Shown: piece after piece, positions 1 through 5,955 of the stretch
Position numbering within the stretch: position 1 is the first letter of the stretch
Layout of the letters: every line of letters begins with the position of its first letter
DNA from: a virus
Reading direction: 5' to 3' (one strand)
Virus record (IMG/VR): IMGVR_UViG_3300045921_000484
Location: 25,258-89,257 of that record
Length of the DNA: 64,000 nucleotides
The notes under the pieces: generated by a model
Database searches by the model: none
The model's input: the letters and a program-made list of their open reading frames with translations, nothing else
What the model was told of the DNA's origin: nothing
Translations under genes and position numbers: made by a program

Positions 1-99
1 ATCTTCATTTATAGTCCAATTTTGGATACCATATTCCTCACATATCGACTCAATATCTCCGGTAGATTCAAATAATCTATATTTAATTAAATATTTCAT
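1..99 (-). CDS. leucine-rich-repeat-like protein, 5' end only (cut by window edge)
   Basis: Thirty-three codons run from an ATG at 97-99 off the left edge. The protein opens MKYLIKYRLFES and continues with DIESIC and GIQNWTINED. The gene at 110..876 opens almost identically (MKNLIKYRLFES, DIESIC, GIQNWTINEDG), so the two are tandem paralogues. The opening matches the basic/aromatic leader found on many proteins here. A TAATATATA element (104..112, minus) ends 4 nt before the ATG, so the mRNA may be leaderless. The repeat domain itself lies outside the window and is inferred from the neighbour. Confidence 0.6.
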   Translation of the reverse strand, partial: MKYLIKYRLFESTGDIESICEEYGIQNWTINED

Positions 100-103
100 A
101 ATG

Positions 104-112
104 TATATATTA
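104..112 (-). promoter_or_regulatory. TAATATATA promoter-like element, 4 nt before ATG
   Basis: Exact copy of the 9-bp element seen before many starts. The very short gap to the ATG at 99 belongs to the 'leaderless' spacing class. Confidence 0.45.
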
Positions 113-876
113 AAGGATAAATTTATAATCCTTAATAACCCTTCTTAATTCTTCTTCACTTTTAGGCTTGCCTATTTGGTCTAGAAAATCGATTAATCTA
201 TTAAGAATAATTGAATCCCCTTGAATAATATCCATATCATTAAATAATTCTATTTTATCCTTATCCTCAAATAATTCCCATATCTGTTTTACTGGATTAT
301 TAACACAGTAGAAATATCCACCAATTGATTCCGGAGCACCTTCTAGTGAAATTAGTTTGTTATTGTGACAGTCGAAATGACCACCAACCGATTTAGGACC
401 GCCTTCTAGTGAGGTTAGGTTGTTATTGTAGCAGTTGAAATCCCTACCAACCGATTTAGGACCACCTTCTAGTGAGGTTAGGTTGTTATTGTAGCAGTTG
501 AAATCCCTACCAACCGATTTAGGACCACCTTCTAGTGAAGTTATTTTGTTATTGTGGCAGTAGAAATTCCACACGATCGATTTAGGGACTCCTTTTAGTG
601 AAGTTAGATTGTTATAGGAACAAATAAAATCCCCAAGAATCAATTTAGGACATCCCTCTAGTGAAGTTAGATTGTTACTGTAACAGTAGAAATTACCGGT
701 AACATTTCTAAATTTAATAGGTAGCTTATCTAATCCTTTTTTGGATAGATCACATTACCATTTACGTCAATAGATCCGTCTTCATTTATAGTCCAATTTT
801 GTATACCATATTTCTTGCAGATAGATTCAATATCCTGATTAGACTCAAATAATCTGTATTTAATTAGGTTTTTCAT
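110..876 (-). pseudogene. leucine-rich-repeat-like protein with a one-base frameshift
   Basis: Two frames together make one protein. The first (876 to a TAG at 730-732) gives a 48-aa start, MKNLIKYRLFES..., with the phage's leader motif. The second, ending at 110, carries about seven repeats of roughly 21 residues (core LTSLEGGPKSV, then a C-x-x-N-N turn) and a 60-aa helical tail. Translating across the join near 750-755 with one base added gives a seamless reading (GLDKLPIKFRNVTGNFYC), so a base is missing there. From the first ATG in the repeat frame the open part is 177 aa (110..643). Such repeats resemble LRR/BspA-like ladders. It could be a true pseudogene, a sequencing error or a phase-variable gene. 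Function unknown. Confidence 0.6.
320..700 (-). repeat. 63-bp tandem repeats coding the LRR-like ladder
   Basis: The string accaaccgatttagga recurs at 383, 446 and 509, exactly 63 bp (21 codons) apart. The central copies are almost identical at the DNA level, and flanking copies are diverged. Near-identity suggests recent unequal exchange. Confidence 0.8.
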
Positions 877-882
877 TTATTA

Positions 883-963
883 CTAATTGTTATTTTTTAT
901 ATAATCAATTATCATTGTGTGATAATCTATAATAGGTATTTCCTTAAATTCAACACATTCATG
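883..963 (-). pseudogene. C-terminal coding remnant, possibly of the hydrolase at 2643..3260
   Basis: An open stretch with no start codon of its own reads HECVEFKEIPIIDYH, then TMIIDYIKNNN and TAG, ten bases from the next gene's ATG. It lies just downstream of the homing-endonuclease gene. The hydrolase upstream of that endonuclease ends abruptly in ...YSASH-CPIK. Joining the hydrolase at YSASH to this remnant keeps frame. I infer the endonuclease gene entered the 3' end of the hydrolase gene and cut off about 25 codons. Confidence 0.35.
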
Positions 964-1009
964 TTATTTAATTGGTTTTTTATTCTTACTTTAAGTCTTT
1001 CACAAGTTA

Positions 1010-2635
1010 TCACTCATTGTTTTTTTTATTAATTATGAATTTATAATGTCCGCTGTTATATACTCTATTAATCCCAAGCCTTCTCATGCATTCTTGTTCA
1101 GTCTCATTTTCTTTTAATAAATTAAGTTTTATTAAATTAGACTTTCTCCATTTGAATCTATGTTCTCTTTTATTATTAATTATATAATAATAAGTTGGCT
1201 TTATCATTGAATGGTATTTAAACCCAATTTTTAAATATAAATTACCATTACTGATATCACAATCCGAAAAACTAATAACTGTGTTAAATTTATAATTATT
1301 AATAAAATATTTTAATAATTTACTAGCTCCTCCAATAATTATGTTGTCCTTTTTAACTGCGTATCTAGTTAGTTCATAGTCATCTTTATTTAAAGAGCCA
1401 ATACCATATCTATTCTTACTGAATGTCATTAATGAAACAAGCTCATCATTATATAATAATCCTATCTTTATACTTGATTTACAATTTCCCTGTAAATGAT
1501 TTTCTTGTAAAAATTTTTTAGTAATTTTATTATCATTATATACAATTACTTTACATTTTCTTGCAAATATTTTTTTATTTGTCAATCCTAGTTTATTTTT
1601 TATGATAGATTTTAATATATCCTTCTTATATAACCAATCATCCTCCCATATTTGGAATAATTTAATGCCACATTCTTTTGATTTTATATACTTTTTATTA
1701 TGATAAAATTTATCTTTATAAAGTTCGGAATGCCACCAAACACCATTAAATTCAAATCCTATTTTTAAATCAGGTAAATATATATCAATCTCATAAGGAT
1801 CAATTACATTTCTTACATTTCTTAATATTGTCCCATCATATATAGAGTTTATAAAATCGAAAATTTCATCTTCTTTAGAAGATCTGTTATTAATTGGATT
1901 GCAAATTGTACATAAATCTACATTATAAACATTAAGTCTTTTATATAAAACATCATTATTTATGGTATAGGTGTGATTATTTTTACAATTAATAATATAG
2001 TTATTATCATTGTCAATGGATATTAAATCTATATTAAGCCTTTTTAATTCTAGAATTCTATTATTTAGGAAATTTATATTATTATATTGTCTATAATAGT
2101 TATTTTTATTAGATTTAAAATAGTCTGTTTTGAAAAAAACAACATTTCCATATCTATCATTTATTGTTTTTTTAACTTTTTGATAAATTTCTTTATTCTT
2201 AGTTGGATTATCAACTCCATATTTTTCTAAGCAAGTTTTTTTAACTGATTTTTTAAATGAATCTAACGTGTTTGGATATTTAACTCCGTATTTTATAAGA
2301 TTTGATTCCTCTCTTTTAAGTAATATTTCTTTACTTTTAGTTGGATTATCAACACCATATCTTTCTAAACAGGTTTTTTTATTTTTTACTTGAGAACATT
2401 TAGATGAACAACAATATAGATCTCCATTTATATAAGATTTATAATATTCTCTCCAAATTATTTCTTTTTCCTTGAAACAAATATCACATTTAACATTTAT
2501 TTTTAAATGTGAACCCGGTATTAAATCCTTGGTATTTATTCTCAACTTCTTATCTGTTATATTATAACCCTTACTTTTATAGTATTCTATGTTTTTTTTA
2601 TTAACAGTTATAACAACATATTCATCAATTATCAT
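1010..2635 (-). CDS. large Hef/Vsr-like homing endonuclease (541 aa)
   Basis: Probable free-standing homing endonuclease. Residues about 45-85 hold Cys pairs (CDIC, CCSSKC) typical of a zinc-binding head. Residues about 90-170 carry three DNA-binding-type repeats with the core YGVDNPTKSKEI. Around residues 280-345 is a PD-(D/E)XK/Vsr-type nuclease block: YEIDIYLPDLKIGFEFNG, then WWHSE, and further on GIKLFQIWEDDW. The last 170 residues (GLLYNDELVSLMTFSK ... IIGGASKLL ... LYLKIGFKYH) look like an acetyltransferase-type fold; this is a weaker call. The gene at 20640..22343 is a full-length paralogue. It sits between a truncated hydrolase and that gene's apparent 3' remnant. Confidence 0.75.
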   Translation of the reverse strand: MIIDEYVVITVNKKNIEYYKSKGYNITDKKLRINTKDLIPGSHLKINVKCDICFKEKEIIWREYYKSYINGDLYCCSSKCSQVKNKKTCLERYGVDNPTKSKEILLKREESNLIKYGVKYPNTLDSFKKSVKKTCLEKYGVDNPTKNKEIYQKVKKTINDRYGNVVFFKTDYFKSNKNNYYRQYNNINFLNNRILELKRLNIDLISIDNDNNYIINCKNNHTYTINNDVLYKRLNVYNVDLCTICNPINNRSSKEDEIFDFINSIYDGTILRNVRNVIDPYEIDIYLPDLKIGFEFNGVWWHSELYKDKFYHNKKYIKSKECGIKLFQIWEDDWLYKKDILKSIIKNKLGLTNKKIFARKCKVIVYNDNKITKKFLQENHLQGNCKSSIKIGLLYNDELVSLMTFSKNRYGIGSLNKDDYELTRYAVKKDNIIIGGASKLLKYFINNYKFNTVISFSDCDISNGNLYLKIGFKYHSMIKPTYYYIINNKREHRFKWRKSNLIKLNLLKENETEQECMRRLGINRVYNSGHYKFIINKKNNE

Positions 2636-2642
2636 AATATAT

Positions 2643-3260
2643 TTATTTTATAGGGCAATGTGATGCTGAGTATATAAATTTATGATTCCTCTTTATGTTA
2701 TTACCTAATGATAATGCTGTAACATAAATGTCTTCTAAACATTCAGAATCACTTCCACCTACAATATATATTAATTTATTTTTATTTGTTTTTAATAGAT
2801 TATATAGTTTTATTGGAACATGAAACCATCTATGATTATTTCCTACATAAACAATAGCTGTTCCTTCGGTTGTTTTAAACATATCTCCCTTTTTTATTGT
2901 TTTATTTTTCTCTTTTTCTTTTAACTCTCTATAAGTATCTTTATCTAGAATTTTTTTATAGAAGTCAACATTTACATTGTAGTTATATCTCTTCTCGATC
3001 AAATCCTTTTGATTTGGGAAGTGATATAGATCATCATGTATAGGTATCTCAGGAGTGTGTTTATATAGGTAATCTTTATCAACGTGTTTACCATCGACAT
3101 GATTATCCCATATTTGATATACACTATTAAATTTTTGACAATACTTCTTTAATTCATTCAGATACTTCTCAGTAAAAAACTTTTTAAATGATTTCTGAAC
3201 ATCAACAATTATTAATATTGAACTATCAGAGTAATTTTCATATGTCTTAATATATCTCAT
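2643..3260 (-). CDS. isochorismatase/nicotinamidase-fold cysteine hydrolase-like protein, leader-bearing
   Basis: The start is set at MRYIKTYENY (205 aa) because a TAATATATA box ends 5 nt before it, and because an upstream in-frame ATG lies inside the neighbour's terminator. After the leader comes ILIIVDVQKSF, the first strand and catalytic Asp of the cysteine-hydrolase fold. Near the C terminus GGSDSECLEDIYVTALSLG matches the family's nucleophile-Cys helix. The fold is well supported but the substrate is unknown; nicotinamide or a related amide would be typical. The C terminus looks shortened by the endonuclease gene that begins 8 nt downstream. The leader suggests head packaging. Confidence 0.6.
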   Translation of the reverse strand: MRYIKTYENYSDSSILIIVDVQKSFKKFFTEKYLNELKKYCQKFNSVYQIWDNHVDGKHVDKDYLYKHTPEIPIHDDLYHFPNQKDLIEKRYNYNVNVDFYKKILDKDTYRELKEKEKNKTIKKGDMFKTTEGTAIVYVGNNHRWFHVPIKLYNLLKTNKNKLIYIVGGSDSECLEDIYVTALSLGNNIKRNHKFIYSASHCPIK

Positions 3261-3265
3261 TGTAT

Positions 3266-3274
3266 TATATATTA
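3266..3274 (-). promoter_or_regulatory. TAATATATA promoter-like element, 5 nt before ATG
   Basis: Exact 9-mer immediately before the ATG at 3260; leaderless spacing class. Confidence 0.5.
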
Positions 3275-3280
3275 AAATAT

Positions 3281-3306
3281 AAAAACCCATCATTTCTGAT
3301 GGGTTT
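3281..3306 (-). terminator. intrinsic terminator after the Gln-rich gene
   Basis: AAACCCATCA / TGATGGGTTT stem with a 4-base loop, followed on the minus strand by a U-rich run. It separates the gene at 3329..3949 from the promoter of the next one. Confidence 0.8.
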
Positions 3307-3328
3307 ATATTTTAATAACTTTATTAAA

Positions 3329-3949
3329 TTAAAGTGGAAGTTCTTCTTCACCACCTTCTTCAGTTTCTTCCTCTTCTTGAGCTTGAGCTTGACTTTGTCC
3401 TTGAGCTTGACTTTGTCCTTGAGCTTGACTTTGTCCTTGAGCTTGACTTTGTCCTTGAGCTTGACTTTGTCCTTGAGCTTGACTTTGTCCTTGAGCTTGA
3501 CTTTGTCCTTGAGCTTGTGGTTCTTCGAATTCATCTTGGTCTTCTTGACCACCTTCAGTTTGAACTTGAACTTGTGATTTAGATTGTCCTTGACTTTGTG
3601 TTTCAGTTTCTGTCTGTGTTTGAGCTTTTGTTTCAGTTTGTGTCTGTGCTTGACCTTGTCCTTGAACTCCACCAATTATTGCATCAGCTGGGATTTTATC
3701 AACATCTAAATTGTTAAGATTGATATACTTTATTATTTCTTCAGCTATATCAACATCTCCAAAGAATTGTCGTAAATTTTTACCAGTATTATCTTTAACC
3801 TTTTTAACATAAGCATTTATTAATGATTGAGGAATATCAATCATTGTTTTTACTTTGTATATATCGTTCACCTGAAGAACAGATTCTTTAATAATTTCTT
3901 CTCTATTTTTTCTGATACGATAGCTTTCAAATGTTCTAATATGCTTCAT
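3329..3949 (-). CDS. leader-bearing protein with Gln-rich hexapeptide repeats
   Basis: 206 aa. It begins MKHIRTFESYR, one of the clearest copies of the shared leader. Residues about 20-95 form a helical domain with no recognised family. The rest is low complexity: Gln/Thr/Glu-rich, then seven perfect QAQGQS hexapeptides, then an acidic tail. Such tails are flexible and probably disordered. A TAATATATA box lies 25 nt upstream and a hairpin terminator follows directly, so the gene appears monocistronic. Role unknown; an internal head protein or scaffold component would fit the leader. Confidence 0.7.
   Translation of the reverse strand: MKHIRTFESYRIRKNREEIIKESVLQVNDIYKVKTMIDIPQSLINAYVKKVKDNTGKNLRQFFGDVDIAEEIIKYINLNNLDVDKIPADAIIGGVQGQGQAQTQTETKAQTQTETETQSQGQSKSQVQVQTEGGQEDQDEFEEPQAQGQSQAQGQSQAQGQSQAQGQSQAQGQSQAQGQSQAQGQSQAQAQEEEETEEGGEEELPL
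3392..3517 (-). repeat. 18-bp minisatellite, 7 copies (QAQGQS)
   Basis: Seven head-to-tail copies of an 18-bp unit (ttgagcttgactttgtcc on the plus strand) keep the reading frame. Copy-number change by slippage would alter protein length without frameshift. The long open frames on the plus strand here are a by-product of the repeat. Confidence 0.9.
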
Positions 3950-3974
3950 TTTTTATACTATATTTTTTATAACT

Positions 3975-3983
3975 TATATATTA
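3975..3983 (-). promoter_or_regulatory. TAATATATA promoter-like element
   Basis: Exact 9-mer 25 nt before the ATG at 3949. Confidence 0.5.
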
Positions 3984-3994
3984 AAGTTAAAAAG

Positions 3995-4504
3995 TCATTT
4001 TTTTTCATTTGATATTATAATAAGAATACCACCTACTACACCTACTCCACCTACTACAAAACCAACAACTTTTTGAAATTTGTGTTTTTTAATTTCTTTT
4101 TTAAGTATTTTTATTTCTTCATCCTTGTTGTTTTTTTGATATTCACATAGGTCACTACTAGATTTTTCGTTATCTAATTGTTGTTGAAGGTTATCTATTT
4201 GTTTATCCTTATCATTTAATTGTTCTTTTAATGTCTTAACATTCAATTCTAACAATATTACTTGATTGTTTAGTTTATCAATAACTTTTAGGTAAGCAGT
4301 ATTTAGGCTATCACACTGAAGTCCTTGTTTTTCAAATAGTTTTAGTAATTCTAATTTATTATCTACCATTTGTGCTTGATGGATTGTCATAACTAGAATT
4401 TTATTACCTAGCGAATCTGTTTCTATTCTTGGATATTCTATTGTCTGTGAGAACGATAAAATAGTAAATAGCGATAATATAACTGTAACTATATTCTTTT
4501 TCAT
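3995..4504 (-). CDS. exported coiled-coil protein with C-terminal membrane segment
   Basis: 169 aa. A clear signal peptide (MKKNIVTVILSLFTILSFSQ) is followed by a long charged coiled coil (about residues 45-140, with Gln-rich heptads). It ends with a Gly/Val-rich transmembrane segment (VVGFVVGGVGVVGGILIII) and a short basic tail. It follows the N-anchored coiled-coil gene by 5 nt. The pair's topology resembles spanin-type lysis proteins, which bridge the two membranes. No lipobox Cys is present, so this would not be a classical outer-membrane spanin lipoprotein. Other membrane or envelope roles remain open. Confidence 0.65.
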   Translation of the reverse strand: MKKNIVTVILSLFTILSFSQTIEYPRIETDSLGNKILVMTIHQAQMVDNKLELLKLFEKQGLQCDSLNTAYLKVIDKLNNQVILLELNVKTLKEQLNDKDKQIDNLQQQLDNEKSSSDLCEYQKNNKDEEIKILKKEIKKHKFQKVVGFVVGGVGVVGGILIIISNEKK

Positions 4505-4509
4505 AATTA

Positions 4510-4920
4510 TTATTTTAGTTTTTCTTTAAGAGATTTTAATAGATCTTCATCATCTCTCTTGATGGGATTCTTTTTTAACTCTTCAATTTTTTTCTTAGTC
4601 TCCGCTAAGTCCTTCCTATATACATTTACTATAGCGTTTGCTGCATCTAAATCTCTTTTTGTTTTTAATAGATGTTCTTCGATATCTTTTATCTTCCTAT
4701 CTCTTTCATCAATTTTTTTTTGAATCTTATCAAATTCCGCTGATAGGTATTTATTGGCTAAATCTAAAGAGTCCCTAATTTTTTCTATCCTTAGATTCTC
4801 TTTTTCTAGTTGTTTGATTTTTTCCTTTGTTTCGGAACCCTTGAAGAACCACATTCCGAAAAATAAAATACAAGTTCCGGTAAGTACCAATATAGCTATC
4901 CATTTAACATCTAATTTCAT
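4510..4920 (-). CDS. N-terminally anchored coiled-coil protein (spanin-like candidate)
   Basis: The start is set at MKLDVKW (136 aa); an upstream in-frame ATG would only add a non-conserved hydrophobic stretch. One transmembrane helix (about residues 6-24) is followed by an uninterrupted charged coiled coil to the end (KIKQLEKENLRIEKIRDSLD and onward). This is the layout of an inner-membrane (Rz-type) spanin, and the next gene 5 nt downstream encodes a second membrane coiled-coil protein. No endolysin or holin is adjacent, so the lysis role is an inference from topology alone. Confidence 0.6.
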   Translation of the reverse strand: MKLDVKWIAILVLTGTCILFFGMWFFKGSETKEKIKQLEKENLRIEKIRDSLDLANKYLSAEFDKIQKKIDERDRKIKDIEEHLLKTKRDLDAANAIVNVYRKDLAETKKKIEELKKNPIKRDDEDLLKSLKEKLK

Positions 4921-4991
4921 AAATTTATTAAATTTTAAGATTATATATAAAAAATACATGGTCCCAACTTTAAAAAATGATATATTATATT

Positions 4992-4999
4992 TATATTTG
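4992..4999 (+). promoter_or_regulatory. host-type TATATTTG (-7) box
   Basis: Matches the Bacteroidetes TAnnTTTG element, 19 nt before the ATG at 5019. Suggests transcription by the host primary sigma factor. Confidence 0.45.
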
Positions 5000-5018
5000 T
5001 AAATTAATTTATAAATTT

Positions 5019-5603
5019 ATGATTGATAAAATAATATGCTTTGATTTTGATGGTACCCTATTTCACACATTTGATCGGTGTCAAGGTGAGAAAGTTTTTA
5101 AGGAAAAAACAGGATTGGATTGGCCGTATAATGGTTGGTGGGGTAAGCCAGAGAGTATAGATATGGATATATTTCATATTCCATTAAATGGTTGGGTGTA
5201 TCAGAGATATTTAGAGGCTGTTTCTGACCCCACAGCTCATGTTATTCTAGCAACAGGTCGTTTGGAAAAACCTATCTACATGAGGGAGAATATTGAGAGA
5301 ATTTTAGATTATCATAATCTTTCATTTGATGTTTTTGAACCTCTTAATGTTATAGAGATAGGTTCTCCCTCTAGGGTGGTTATTAGAAACGGTGTTTATC
5401 TGAATACAGGTGGAGATACATTTATGTTCAAGACTCGATTATTTGAGGATATGATGAGAAAGATGAAAGTAAATGAGTTATTGATTTATGATGATAGACA
5501 TGAACATTTGTGTAAGTTTAGTGATTGGGCTCATAAACAATCAAACTCAAAAATCACAATTTGTGATGTAGTAAATAAGAAATTTAAAACAATCGAAAAA
5601 TAA
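5019..5603 (+). CDS. HAD-superfamily phosphatase (Swiss-Army-Knife RNA-repair-like)
   Basis: The start is placed at MIDKIICFDFDGTL (194 aa); the in-frame ATG 42 nt upstream lies inside the promoter. Residues 9-13 are the HAD nucleophile motif DFDGT. WWGKPESID and the ILATGR motif II follow, and YDDRHEH near the C terminus fits the last metal-binding acidic motif. The WWGKP block is typical of the HAD domain in proteins predicted to repair RNA or DNA ends. A terminal 3'- or 5'-phosphatase on nucleic acid is likely, but the substrate is not shown. It lies 44 nt before clpS and they may share a transcript. Confidence 0.7.
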   Translation: MIDKIICFDFDGTLFHTFDRCQGEKVFKEKTGLDWPYNGWWGKPESIDMDIFHIPLNGWVYQRYLEAVSDPTAHVILATGRLEKPIYMRENIERILDYHNLSFDVFEPLNVIEIGSPSRVVIRNGVYLNTGGDTFMFKTRLFEDMMRKMKVNELLIYDDRHEHLCKFSDWAHKQSNSKITICDVVNKKFKTIEK

Positions 5604-5647
5604 TAAATATAAATAAATATATAGTTAAAATTAAAAAAAAAACAGAT

Positions 5648-5929
5648 ATGGCTACAATTACAAAGAAGAAAACAGAATCAAAGGTTGATGAGATTCTATC
5701 TAAACCTTATCGTTTAATTCTACACAACGATGATTATAACACATTTGATTGGGTTATTACTTGTCTTATGAAGGTTTGTAATCATGAATTAGAGCAAGCA
5801 ACTCAGTGTGCACATATTGTTCATTATCGAGGTAAATGTGATATTAAGTATGGTGAATTTGAAATAATTTCAGAAATGAAAGATAAGTTGAAAAATGCTG
5901 GTCTTTCTGTCACAATAGAATCTAATTAA
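5648..5929 (+). CDS. clpS: ClpS-like adaptor for the Clp protease
   Basis: 93 aa, about the normal ClpS length. ClpS binds the ClpA/ClpC N-domain and delivers substrates carrying N-degrons (Leu, Phe, Tyr, Trp). The diagnostic block LILHNDDYNTFDWVI (residues 23-37) holds the Asn-Asp-Asp that grips the substrate amino group. VHYRGK (58-63) supplies the conserved His. The position of the specificity gatekeeper, usually Met, is Phe33. The first 19 residues form the flexible N-terminal arm. It is followed at once by a strong terminator. A phage copy could retarget or block the host ClpAP/ClpCP N-degron pathway; that is inference. Confidence 0.9.
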   Translation: MATITKKKTESKVDEILSKPYRLILHNDDYNTFDWVITCLMKVCNHELEQATQCAHIVHYRGKCDIKYGEFEIISEMKDKLKNAGLSVTIESN

Positions 5930-5930
5930 T

Positions 5931-5955
5931 AAACCCCTGTTGAGGGGTTTTTTTA
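5931..5955 (+). terminator. intrinsic terminator after clpS
   Basis: AAACCCCT / AGGGGTTT stem, 4-base loop, then a T run. It lies between convergent genes; the minus-strand tail is poorer, so mainly plus. Confidence 0.85.

Noticed and set aside
320-700. CRISPR array
   Set aside because: The 63-bp repeats have no unique spacers and code continuously for a repeat protein.
3260-3675. Long open frames on both strands over the Gln-rich repeat (Leu/Ser/Thr-rich or Lys-rich products)
   Set aside because: They are by-products of an 18-bp repeat with no stops in several frames. Only the 3329..3949 minus frame has the leader, promoter and terminator.
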